Below, piece after piece: positions 17,648-25,351 of a stretch of DNA of 64,000 nt. Where the stretch lies: NCBI RefSeq assembly GCF_020181035.1, contig NZ_JAIQYY010000009.1:248001-312000 (forward strand), given 5' to 3'. The stretch comes from Streptomyces sp. CoH27. Lineage in GTDB: Bacteria; Actinomycetota; Actinomycetes; Streptomycetales; Streptomycetaceae. The first letter of the stretch is position 1, and each line of letters opens with the position of its first letter. Position numbers and translations under genes: made by a program. The notes beneath the pieces are model-generated. The model did not search any database. It was not told the origin of the DNA and saw only the letters and a program-made list of their open reading frames with translations.

Positions 17648-18178
17648 ATGTACGCCACCCGAGTCTCCCGGCGTGTGCAGGCGCCCCCGCACGTCGTCTA
17701 CCGGGCGCTGACCGACCCGGTCGCGATCGCGGCCTGGCGGGTCCCGGACGGGATGACCGCCCGCGTCCACCACTTCGACGCCAGGGAGGGCGGCGCCTTC
17801 CGGGTGTCCCTCACCTACGACGACGACTCCGCCCCGGGCAAGTCCGGCGGCTGCACCGACACCTACCGCGGCCACTTCGCCCGGCTCGTGCCCGGCGAGC
17901 TGGTCGTGGAGGTGTTCGCCTTCGAGACCGACGACGACGCCGTGCGCGGCACCATGACCATGACGACGACGCTCACCCCGGCCGGCGGCGGCACGGACGT
18001 GGAGATCCTGCACGAGGGCATCCCCGACGACATCCCCCGCGCGGACAACGAACTGGGCACCCGGATGGCCCTGGACAACCTCGCCCGGCTCGTCGAGGGA
18101 CCGGGCGCCGGGCGGCCCGCGGGGGAGGAAAAGAGGGGCTCGGGAATCGGAACCGACGCGAGGGAAATGCGGTCTTAA
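17648..18178 (+). CDS. SRPBCC (AHSA1/START-type) protein
   Basis: 176 residues. The N-terminal phrase TRVSRRVQAPPHVVYRALTD, the central GGAFRVSLTYDD and the C-terminal helix NELGTRMALDNLARLVE define the helix-grip SRPBCC fold of the AHSA1 group, which binds hydrophobic ligands in a deep pocket. The ligand is unknown. The last 25 residues are Gly/Glu-rich and probably disordered. No enzyme partner lies beside it. Confidence 0.85.
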   Translation: MYATRVSRRVQAPPHVVYRALTDPVAIAAWRVPDGMTARVHHFDAREGGAFRVSLTYDDDSAPGKSGGCTDTYRGHFARLVPGELVVEVFAFETDDDAVRGTMTMTTTLTPAGGGTDVEILHEGIPDDIPRADNELGTRMALDNLARLVEGPGAGRPAGEEKRGSGIGTDAREMRS

Positions 18179-18225
18179 GGTCCGCCGACGGCCGGGATCG
18201 GCCTGGTCGTTCCGTAACCGGGGGA

Positions 18226-18747
18226 ATGAGACGTATGTCCGTCAGCAGTCGCACGCACAGCCGTAAGATCCTGCTCACCGCCGTGGCCCTCACCGGCGGT
18301 CTCACCCTGGCCGCCGTGACACCCGCCCTCGCCGGGACCGGCGCGAGCCACACCACCCGTGCCGCCGCCGTGTCCTCCGCCGAGGGCGACCCGCGCAACG
18401 CCACCCAGCACGTGGCCGACTTCTACGGTGCCTACATCGACGCCGTCTGGGCCACCGGCGACACGTCCGCCGGGCCCGCCGCCAAGGCCCTGCGCGGCTT
18501 CTACCTCACCGCCGCCGCGCAGAAGAAGGTCGCCGCCTTCGAGAAGAAGGAGCACGCCGACGGCATCCTCTTCGCGCAGAACGTCCCGGTGAAGTGGAAA
18601 GTGACGTACACCGGTTCCGGCGCGGGCCGCGCCACCAGCCGGGTCACGCTCACCTGGAGCGACGGCAAGCACCCGGAGGTCAGCCGGATCGACGTCCAGT
18701 CGGACCTGAAGACCCTGAAGATCACCGACCTCAAGCCGGTCCGCTGA
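18226..18747 (+). CDS. Small secreted protein of unknown function
   Basis: 173 residues from ATG 18226; ATG 18235 (MSVSSRTHSRK) is equally possible and is better spaced from the GGGGGAA ribosome-binding site. The signal peptide (RKILLTAVALTGGLTLAAVTPALA) would be cleaved near residue 35. The mature domain of about 130 residues has helices at HVADFYGAYIDAVW and KKVAAFEKKEHADG and a beta-rich end (KWKVTYTGSG). I know similar Streptomyces secreted proteins but no function. No Cys in the mature part. Confidence 0.8.
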   Translation: MRRMSVSSRTHSRKILLTAVALTGGLTLAAVTPALAGTGASHTTRAAAVSSAEGDPRNATQHVADFYGAYIDAVWATGDTSAGPAAKALRGFYLTAAAQKKVAAFEKKEHADGILFAQNVPVKWKVTYTGSGAGRATSRVTLTWSDGKHPEVSRIDVQSDLKTLKITDLKPVR

Positions 18748-18785
18748 ACCCGGACGCCGTACCGGTCCGCTGAGCCGGGGCGTGC

Positions 18786-18816
18786 GGCCCCGCCCCGCCC
18801 CACTCGGAGCGGGGCC
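18786..18816. terminator. Hairpin terminator
   Basis: GGCCCCGC (18786-18793) pairs with GCGGGGCC (18809-18816), 15-nt loop, 39 nt after the secreted-protein stop. Confidence 0.5.
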
Positions 18817-18960
18817 CACGCCCTTGAGCGATTCCCCGGCCACCCGAGCCGGAGGACCTGGGGCCTGTCCGGCGGATCCTGCCGGAGACGCGGGGGCCGG
18901 CACGCACATCTGCGGCGTTGTCGCCGGTCGCCGACTCCCTCAGGCTCGAACGGGGCTCGC

Positions 18961-18992
18961 GCGGGGGACCCCCATCGCGGGGGACCCCCAGC
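18961..18992. repeat. 16-bp tandem repeat with palindromic core
   Basis: GCGGGGGACCCCCATC is followed by GCGGGGGACCCCCAGC. Each core GGGGGACCCCC is self-complementary around the central base, so the pair can fold in several ways. Confidence 0.7.
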
Positions 18993-19119
18993 GCGTCGCC
19001 CGCCGCGGCAGCGGCTGATGTCACGGCCTCCTCCGCCGTGCAGCTGCACGCACCAGTCCCCGCTCGGGCCGGCCGGACGGAGCCGCGCATTTCCTCCGAC
19101 CCGATCCGCCGGACCGGCC

Positions 19120-20253
19120 CTAGCCGCCGCCCCGGCCGTGGTGCCGGCGCCGGTCGACCGAGTGGCGGTGCAGCGCGATGAGTGCGGCGTCGTCGTCCAG
19201 CCGGCCACCGGCATGGGTGAGCAGATCGCGCCGCAGATGGTGCATCAGCGCCTCGGGACTGTCCTCCGTCCAGCTCACGACCCGGTCGGTGAGCGGATAG
19301 AACCGGCCCCGGGCGTCCCTGGCCTCCACCACGCCGTCGGTGTAGAGCAGCAGGGTGTCGCCCGGCTCGAAGGAGAACACGTCCAACGTGTGCTCGGCGC
19401 CGCCGTGCACCCCGAGCGGCGGTGACGGGTGCAGGCTCGGGACCGTGACCGCGTGGCCGGGGCTCAGCAGCAGGGGCGGCGGATGACCGCAGCTGGTCAT
19501 ACGGGTGACCGGATCCCGGTCCGGTATCTCCACCAGCAGCGCGGTGGCGAACCGTTCGCCCGCCTCCTCCTGCGGCTCCAGGTCCGCCATGTAGTGGGTG
19601 ACACTCTGCTCCAGCCGGGTGGCCAGCTCGGCGAGCTGGATGCGCCGGTGCGCGCTCTCCCGGAACGCACCGAGCAGCAGGGCGGCCTCGCCGATGGCCG
19701 ACAGGCCCTTGCCGCGCACATCGCCGATCATGACCCGTATCCCGCCCTCGTACTGGGTCACCGCGTACAGGTCGCCGCCGATCTGCGCCTCGTCCTCGGC
19801 GGCGAGATACAGCGAGGCGATCCGCAGCGGGCCGATCTGCTCGGGCAGCGGCCACATCAGCACGTGCTGCGCGGCCTCGGCGACCGTACGGACCTGGGCC
19901 AGCGTGGCCACCCGGCGCTCGCGCAGGGCGCTGTAGATCACCACCAGGACCGACAGCACCGCGAGGGTGATGAGCTGCACGACGTGATTCGTGGTGGCGA
20001 TCCCGCCGTGCGTGATGCCGATGATGACCTGGGCGGCCAGGGCCATCGCTCCGATGGCCGCCGTGGTCCGGGGCCCGGCGAAGGACGGGGTCAGGGCGGG
20101 CGCGATCACCAGCGCCGGGCCGAGGTGCACGCTGGTGGGTGCGCGCACGTCCACCACCGTGATCACCACGATGAGCAGAACCGGGAGCAGCAGCAGCGCG
20201 TGCGAGGACTGGAACGGCTGCCGCACACCCCCGGTCCCGAGCCGGGGTCCCAT
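19120..20253 (-). CDS. Membrane-anchored PP2C-type (SpoIIE/RsbU) phosphatase
   Basis: 377 residues. Residues 18-110 hold four or five hydrophobic segments (ALLLLPVLLIVVITVV, LITLAVLSVLVVIY), then a cytoplasmic SpoIIE-type Ser/Thr phosphatase domain from about 140. The metal-binding motifs are present: AQIGGDLYAV, RVMIGDVRGKG, DTLLLYTDGVVEARD and RLDDDAALIAL. Such enzymes dephosphorylate anti-anti-sigma factors to control sigma-factor switches; the partner is not encoded nearby. There is no PAS or GAF sensor, so the membrane part must sense or localise. The start is placed at 20253, where the ribosome-binding site is weak. Confidence 0.9.
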   Translation of the reverse strand: MGPRLGTGGVRQPFQSSHALLLLPVLLIVVITVVDVRAPTSVHLGPALVIAPALTPSFAGPRTTAAIGAMALAAQVIIGITHGGIATTNHVVQLITLAVLSVLVVIYSALRERRVATLAQVRTVAEAAQHVLMWPLPEQIGPLRIASLYLAAEDEAQIGGDLYAVTQYEGGIRVMIGDVRGKGLSAIGEAALLLGAFRESAHRRIQLAELATRLEQSVTHYMADLEPQEEAGERFATALLVEIPDRDPVTRMTSCGHPPPLLLSPGHAVTVPSLHPSPPLGVHGGAEHTLDVFSFEPGDTLLLYTDGVVEARDARGRFYPLTDRVVSWTEDSPEALMHHLRRDLLTHAGGRLDDDAALIALHRHSVDRRRHHGRGGG

Positions 20254-20360
20254 TCCTACAGCGTGCTCCCCCGCCGGACGGGCCGCACGTCAGCCTGTCC
20301 GGGGATCTCCGGCACCGGAAGAGGCGGTGCGGGAGCGCAGGGTCCCACAGGGGTGCGCGT

Positions 20361-21350
20361 TCAGCGATTGACCGCCCGCATCCCGGCCTCGTCGTACCGC
20401 TCGCCCGACACCGGCGGCAGCTCGGCGTCGATCCGGGCCAGGTCCTCCTTGGTCAGCTCGATGCCGACCGCCCCGGCGTTCTGCTCCAGGTAGGTGCGCC
20501 GCTTGGTGCCCGGGATCGGCACCAGGTCCTCGCCCTGGGCCAGCACCCAGGCGATGGCCAGCTGGGCCGGGGTCACGCCCTTCTCGGCCGCGATCTCCTT
20601 GACCTTCGCCGCGAGACGCAGGTTCGCGTCCAGGTTGCCGTCCTGGAAACGCGGGTTGTTGCGCCGGAAGTCGTTCGCGTCCAGCTCGTCCGGCGAGGTG
20701 AATCGGCCCGCGAGGAAGCCCCGGCCGAGCGGGGAGTACGGCACGAAGCCGATGCCCAGGTCCCGGCAGGCGGGCAGCACCTCGGCCTCCACGTCCCGCG
20801 TCCACAGCGAGTACTCGCTCTGCACGGCGGTGATCGGGTGCACGGCGTTGGCCCGCCGGATGGTCTCCGCGCTCGCTTCGCTCAGCCCGATGTGCCGCAC
20901 CTTGCCCTGCTCGACCAGCTCGGCCAGCGCGCCGACCGTCTCCTCGATCGGCACGTTCGGGTCGACCCGGTGCTGGTAGTACAGGTCGATGTGATCGGTG
21001 CCCAGCCGCTTCAGCGAGCCGTGGACCGACTCCCGGACATGCTCGGCGGAACCGTCCTGGCGGCCGACGGTGCTCATGTCGCCCGGTACGGCGTCGTCCA
21101 TCCGGTAGTTGAACTTCGTTGCGATGACGTACTCGTCGCGGTGCCCCCGGATCGCCTCGCCGACCAGCGACTCGTTGGTGAGCGGGCCGTAGACCTGCGC
21201 GGTGTCGAGGAAGGTGATGCCCAGCTCCAGGGCGTGCCGGATGGTCGCGATGCCCTCGTCCTGGTCGGCGGTGCCGTAGAAGGCGGACATGCCCATGCAT
21301 CCGAGGCCGATGGCCGATACCTGGAGGTCCCGCAGACTGCGCTTCTGCAT
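20361..21350 (-). CDS. Aldo/keto reductase
   Basis: 329 residues from ATG 21350 (MQKRSLRDLQVSAIGLGCMG). It is a TIM-barrel NADPH-dependent carbonyl reductase. The tetrad is visible: Asp and Tyr in FLDTAQVYG, Lys in VIATKFNYR, His in DLYYQHRVD. The C-terminal IPGTKRRTYLEQNAGA is the NADPH-binding segment of the AKR11/13-like group. The substrate is unknown. A MerR-type promoter sits about 85 nt upstream, so induction by a small molecule or redox stress is likely; the regulator gene is not in the window. Confidence 0.92.
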   Translation of the reverse strand: MQKRSLRDLQVSAIGLGCMGMSAFYGTADQDEGIATIRHALELGITFLDTAQVYGPLTNESLVGEAIRGHRDEYVIATKFNYRMDDAVPGDMSTVGRQDGSAEHVRESVHGSLKRLGTDHIDLYYQHRVDPNVPIEETVGALAELVEQGKVRHIGLSEASAETIRRANAVHPITAVQSEYSLWTRDVEAEVLPACRDLGIGFVPYSPLGRGFLAGRFTSPDELDANDFRRNNPRFQDGNLDANLRLAAKVKEIAAEKGVTPAQLAIAWVLAQGEDLVPIPGTKRRTYLEQNAGAVGIELTKEDLARIDAELPPVSGERYDEAGMRAVNR

Positions 21351-21434
21351 GTGGTGTCCCAGCCTTTCCCGCATATTCGATGGTCGCTCCGTACGGCACG
21401 CGGGCGGAGCCCGCACGTGTGCCGTACGTCTGCG

Positions 21435-21465
21435 ACGCTACGAGTTGGAGCGCTCTCCAAGTCAA
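21435..21465 (-). promoter_or_regulatory. MerR-type promoter with 19-bp spacer
   Basis: Reading the minus strand: -35 TTGACT (21465-21460), a 19-bp spacer holding the dyad TTGGAG-N4-CTCCAA (21445-21460 on the plus strand, overlapping the -35), then -10 TAGCGT (21440-21435). An over-long spacer with a centred dyad is the hallmark of promoters activated by MerR-family proteins that untwist DNA. Confidence 0.65.
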
Positions 21466-21483
21466 GCAACGCTCCGCGCCCGG

Positions 21484-22710
21484 CTAGGAATCCAGCCGCA
21501 CCGGCAGCTCGAACAGGTCGTTCTGGGTGACCACCGGCTTGTTGCGCAGCTCGGCCGCCGGCACCGCCAGGTCCAGGCCGGGGAAGCGGGCGTAGAGCGC
21601 GGGCAGTGCCACACCCGCCTCCAGCCGTGACAGGGCGGCACCCGGGCAGACGTGCGGGCCGTGACCGAAAGAGATGTGCCGGTTCTCCGACTCCCGGGTG
21701 ATGTCGAACTCCCCGGCGCTCGGGCCGTGCGCCCGCTCGTCGCGGCCGATCGCGCCGTACGACACGATCAGGGCGTCCCCGGCCGGTATCACCGTGTCGC
21801 CGACCGGCACGTCCTCGGTCGCGAAGCGGATCAGGACGTGCGAGGTGGGGGTGGACCAGCGCAGAGTCTCCTCGATCACCGCGGACCAGTCGGCCGCGCC
21901 CGACAGCACCAGGGCGCGCTGTTCCGGGTGGGTGGAGAGGTTGACGACGGCGTTCACGATCAGGGAGATCGTCGTCTCGTGGCCGGCCGCGACCATCAGC
22001 TGGAGCGTGGAGACGATCTCCTCGTCGGTGAGGTGGTCGCCGTCCTCGGAGGCGAGGATCAGGGCGCTGGTCAGATCGTCACCGGGCGCGGCCCGCTTGG
22101 CCGCCACCGCCTCGGCCATGATCTGCGCCAGCTCGGTCAGCGTGGCGATGACCTCCTCGGGCGGGGTCTGCGTGGAGAAGAACTTCTCGAACAGCACCTT
22201 CAGCCGGGGCAGCCGCGCCTCCTCCAGGCCCATGAGGTCGGCGACGACATACATGGGCAGCGGGTAGGCGAAGGCCGTCTTGAGGTCGACGACCTCCCCG
22301 TCCCCGGGCAGCGCGTCCAGCAGGTCCTGGGTGAGCTTCTCGATGCGCTCGCGCATCTTCTCCACCCGGCGCGGGGTGAGCGCCTGTGCCACCAGCGAGC
22401 GCAGCCGGCGGTGGTCGGCGCCGTCCACAGTGAGCATGGAGCGGCCCGGGTTGGCGAGCCCGATCAGCGGCCAGTCGGCGGGGATCTCGCCGCGCTGCCA
22501 GGCGCCCCACACGTTGATGTCCTTCACCAGGCGCGGGTCGGTGAGCAGCGCCTTGGCCTCGGCATGATGCGTGACGGCCCACACCGGGACGCCGCCCGGC
22601 AGTTCGACGGCGGCGAGCGGGCCGGCCGCGCGCAGCGCCGCGCTCTCGGCGTCCAGGTCGGTGACGAAGGGGTCCAGGGCGATCCGCGATGCTTCGGTAC
22701 CGGTCGTCAT
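21484..22710 (-). CDS. Cytochrome P450, CYP154-like (conservon P450)
   Basis: 408 residues from ATG 22710 with GGAGG nine bases upstream. All canonical P450 motifs are present: I-helix AAGHETT, K-helix EETLR (intact ExxR), and haem loop FGHGPHVCPGA with the Cys thiolate. The sequence style (RLVKDINVWGAWQRGEIPAD, VDGADHRRLR) fits CYP154. In S. coelicolor CYP154 genes pair with CYP157 genes beside conservons, exactly as here. It probably hydroxylates a hydrophobic or aromatic small molecule, taking electrons from ferredoxin and a reductase such as FprA. It is the last gene of the operon, 47 nt after the CYP157-like gene. Confidence 0.9.
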   Translation of the reverse strand: MTTGTEASRIALDPFVTDLDAESAALRAAGPLAAVELPGGVPVWAVTHHAEAKALLTDPRLVKDINVWGAWQRGEIPADWPLIGLANPGRSMLTVDGADHRRLRSLVAQALTPRRVEKMRERIEKLTQDLLDALPGDGEVVDLKTAFAYPLPMYVVADLMGLEEARLPRLKVLFEKFFSTQTPPEEVIATLTELAQIMAEAVAAKRAAPGDDLTSALILASEDGDHLTDEEIVSTLQLMVAAGHETTISLIVNAVVNLSTHPEQRALVLSGAADWSAVIEETLRWSTPTSHVLIRFATEDVPVGDTVIPAGDALIVSYGAIGRDERAHGPSAGEFDITRESENRHISFGHGPHVCPGAALSRLEAGVALPALYARFPGLDLAVPAAELRNKPVVTQNDLFELPVRLDS

Positions 22711-22757
22711 CGTGACGTGCCTCCAGGGCAGGGGGGTGGCAGGGGACGGGCGTGCGG

Positions 22758-23981
22758 CTACGGGCGGGATAAGAGGGCCGGCACCGGGGTGAACCGGACC
22801 GGCAGTTCGGTCAGTCCACGGAGCCAGGGCGAGGGCCGGCGGGTGAGGGACTCGGCCGGCACCGCCAGGTCGATGTCCGGCAGCCGGTCCAGAACGACCT
22901 CGATGCCGGTCCGCGCGATCACCTCGGCGATCTCCTGCGCGGGGAACGGACAGCGGTGCTCGCCGTGGCCGAAGGAGAAGTGCGCGTTGTTGCCGCCGGT
23001 CAGCGCAGAGGCGTCGGTGCGCACCTGGGGATCGGAGTTGGCGCCCTGCAGCCCGAGCAGCAGCAGATCGCCGGCCTGGATGCGGCGGCCGCCGAGGTGG
23101 GTGTCGCGGGCGGCCCAGCGGCCGGCCACGTTCTGGGTGGGCGTGTCCTCCCACAGCACCTCGTTCATCGCCTCGGCGACGCTGTGCCGACCGCCGAACA
23201 GCGAGGCGGCGAACCGGTCGTCGGTGAGCATCAGCCGCAGCGAGTTGCCGATCCAGTCGGCGGTCGGCTGGTGCCCGGCCGCCATCATCACCATCAGGTC
23301 CTGGGTGATCTCCTCGTCGCTGAAGCCGCTGCCGTCGGCCAGCATCCGGGTCACCACGTCGTGCGCCGGGTCCTTCTTCCGGTCGGCGATCAGCTGCCCC
23401 ATGGACGTGGCCAGATGGGCCTGCCCGGCCAGGGCCCGTTCGCGGCCGTCGATCATGTCGTTCAGGGCCGTGACCAGCCCTGGACCGTCCTCGTCCGGGA
23501 AGCCGTAGAGCCGGGCGAGGACGCGCACGGGCAGCAGCATCGCGTACTGGGCGACCAGGTCGGCCTCGCCCGCCGTGCACAGCGCGTCGACCAGCTCGTC
23601 CGCGAACCGCTCGGCGTGCCGCCGCAGTTCGAAGGGGTCCGCCGCCTCCAGCGCGTCGCTGATCATCCCGGCGCGCTGCCGGTGCCGTTCGCCGACGGTG
23701 TAGAGGATCGACGGCTGCTTGCGGCCGATCATCGGCAGCAGCGGCCAGTCGGCCGGAATGTGCTCCCACTGGTTCCACAGGTCGGAGTCCCGGCTGAACA
23801 GCACCGGATCGCCGGTCACTTGATGCAGTTCGCGATAGCCCAGCACCAGCCAGGCCGGTACGTCGCCGTCGAGCAGCACCGGGACGACGGCGCCGTGGTC
23901 GCGCCGCATCTCCCGGTACAGGCGGGCGGGTTCGGTCTGGAACCGGGGGCCGCCGAGCGGGACGGCGTCGGGGGTGGTCAC
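22758..23981 (-). CDS. Cytochrome P450, CYP157-like with non-canonical K-helix, TTA codon
   Basis: 407 residues from GTG 23981, overlapping the cvnD stop (GTGA). I-helix MAAGHQPT and haem loop FSFGHGEHRCPFPA are intact, so haem should bind. The K-helix motif is E274-V-L-W277, not ExxR: the Arg of the otherwise near-universal ExxR is replaced by Trp. This exception is known for the CYP157 family. Codon 404 of 407 (22772-22770) is TTA, so the final step of translation may need bldA tRNA. Whether it is an active monooxygenase or a helper for CYP154 is open. Confidence 0.9.
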   Translation of the reverse strand: MTTPDAVPLGGPRFQTEPARLYREMRRDHGAVVPVLLDGDVPAWLVLGYRELHQVTGDPVLFSRDSDLWNQWEHIPADWPLLPMIGRKQPSILYTVGERHRQRAGMISDALEAADPFELRRHAERFADELVDALCTAGEADLVAQYAMLLPVRVLARLYGFPDEDGPGLVTALNDMIDGRERALAGQAHLATSMGQLIADRKKDPAHDVVTRMLADGSGFSDEEITQDLMVMMAAGHQPTADWIGNSLRLMLTDDRFAASLFGGRHSVAEAMNEVLWEDTPTQNVAGRWAARDTHLGGRRIQAGDLLLLGLQGANSDPQVRTDASALTGGNNAHFSFGHGEHRCPFPAQEIAEVIARTGIEVVLDRLPDIDLAVPAESLTRRPSPWLRGLTELPVRFTPVPALLSRP

Positions 23982-24604
23982 ACGAACTCCTGTCGGGGCA
24001 GGCCCGCCCGGGCGGACGGGTCGGCGTACCGGTTCTTCACGTGCTGCACCAGAGTGATCAGGGTCTGCTTGCCGGAGGCGCGGGAGCGGGCGTCGCAGTC
24101 GATCAGCGGTACGTGCGGGTCGAGGTCGAGGGCCTCGCGGACGTCCTCGCCGGCGCGGACGGGACCACCGAAGTCGTTGCACGCCACGATGAACGGCGTG
24201 CCGTGGTGCTCCAGGCGGTCGATGGCGTACCAGGAGTCGTCGATGCGGCGGGTGTCGACGAGGACGACCGCGCCGAGCGTGCCGGAGAACAGCCGGTCCC
24301 ACAGGAACCAGAACCGCTCCTGCCCCGGCGCGCCGAACAGGTACAGCACATTGCGGGTGTCGAGGGTGATCCGCCCGAAGTCGAAGGCGACCGTGGTGGC
24401 GGACTTCCCGCGCACCTGGCGGATGTCGTCCACGGCCTCGCCCGCCTGGGTCATCGTCTCCTCGGTGCTGAGGGGACGGATCTCGCTGACCGAGCGGACC
24501 AGGGTGGTCTTGCCGACGCCGAAGCCGCCCACGACCACGATCTTGAAACCGTGGTCGGCGGAGGCACCCAACGGGGTGCGGGCGTCAGAGGTTGCGGAGT
24601 CCAA
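23978..24604 (-). CDS. cvnD: Conservon GTPase (CvnD-like)
   Basis: 208-residue Ras-like small GTPase of the MglA-related CvnD group. G1 P-loop GGFGVGKTT at residues 26-34; G3 as LFGAPGQ; G4 as CNDFGG in place of NKxD. It is expected to act as the switch at the membrane, released or held by the CvnA-B-C complex. It overlaps cvnC by 20 nt and the CYP157-like gene by 4 nt, so it is part of one operon. Confidence 0.93.
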   Translation of the reverse strand: MDSATSDARTPLGASADHGFKIVVVGGFGVGKTTLVRSVSEIRPLSTEETMTQAGEAVDDIRQVRGKSATTVAFDFGRITLDTRNVLYLFGAPGQERFWFLWDRLFSGTLGAVVLVDTRRIDDSWYAIDRLEHHGTPFIVACNDFGGPVRAGEDVREALDLDPHVPLIDCDARSRASGKQTLITLVQHVKNRYADPSARAGLPRQEFV

Positions 24605-24947
24605 CGAGCACCTGCTCCAGGATGTCGGGGTCGGTGATGGCCCGTCTGTGCGGATGCCGGGCGCTGACGCGGCCCGCCGCCAGCAGATCGCACAGCAGCA
24701 CCTTGGTGATGCTCACGGGCAGCTTCAGCTCGGCGGCGATCTCCGCCACCGAGGCGGGGAACTCGGTCATCCGCAGGATCGCCACGTGCTCCGACTGCAT
24801 GCCGGTGACCGGCTTCGACTCGGCGACGACGAGGGTGACGAGGTCGAAGGGGCTGTCGGGGTCGGTCCGGCTGCGCCCCTGGGTGATGGTGTACAGCCGG
24901 TCGGGAGCATCATCGCGCCCCGGCCGGTTCATCCCCGGACCGCTCAT
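24585..24947 (-). CDS. cvnC: Conservon DUF742 protein (CvnC-like)
   Basis: 120-residue DUF742 protein. Characteristic phrases are RLYTITQGRSRTD, FDLVTLV, the winged-helix-like MTEFPASVAEIAAELKLPVS and the ending ARHPHRRAITDPDILEQVLV. In conservons it interacts with the kinase-like CvnA and GTPase CvnD. Its ATG overlaps the cvnB stop (ATGA). Confidence 0.93.
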   Translation of the reverse strand: MSGPGMNRPGRDDAPDRLYTITQGRSRTDPDSPFDLVTLVVAESKPVTGMQSEHVAILRMTEFPASVAEIAAELKLPVSITKVLLCDLLAAGRVSARHPHRRAITDPDILEQVLVGLRNL

Positions 24948-25351
24948 GAGGTACGGGGCAGCGCGGTCAGGTGCTCGCCGAGCTGCTCCACGAACTCGGT
25001 CATGTTGTGCCCGACGACCCCGGCATCGGCCTCCTCCCCTGTGACGACGGCCAGATGGGCGCCGGCGCCGGCCTCCACGATGAACAGCACGCCGCCGTAG
25101 AACTCGGTCATCGCCGAGCGCACGCCTCCGCTGCCGTCACCGAACTCCACCGACGCCCCGTGCGACAGCGACTGGATCCCGGCGGCGATCGCGGCGAGCT
25201 GGTCGGCCTGGTCGGCGCTCAGCTCAGGGCTGCGGCACAGCTTCAGCCCGTCCCGCGAGAGCACGAGCGCGTGCCGCGTCCCCGGGGTCCTCTCCAGCAG
25301 GCCCTCCAGGAGCCAGGTGAGCTTGTCGTCGGCGGTGCTCGGGCCGGTCAT
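24944..25351 (-). CDS. cvnB: Conservon roadblock/LC7 protein (CvnB-like)
   Basis: 135-residue roadblock/LC7 domain protein (LTWLLEGLLERTPGTRHALV, SRDGLKLCRS, GGVLFIVEAGAGAHLAV). In conservons such proteins bind the GTPase and probably act as regulator or scaffold. The ATG overlaps the cvnA stop. Confidence 0.93.
   Translation of the reverse strand: MTGPSTADDKLTWLLEGLLERTPGTRHALVLSRDGLKLCRSPELSADQADQLAAIAAGIQSLSHGASVEFGDGSGGVRSAMTEFYGGVLFIVEAGAGAHLAVVTGEEADAGVVGHNMTEFVEQLGEHLTALPRTS

Larger units (their letters stand above)
18748..19119. other. Non-coding convergent intergenic region
   Basis: No gene is supported. It contains a hairpin (18786-18816), a short tandem repeat (18961-18992), and a second copy of CCGGTCCGCTGA (18762-18773) that duplicates the end of the preceding gene (18735-18746). 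Confidence 0.5.

Noticed and set aside
18735..18773. Duplicate CCGGTCCGCTGA at the end of the small secreted protein gene
   Set aside because: Single short duplication containing the stop codon; no sign of function.
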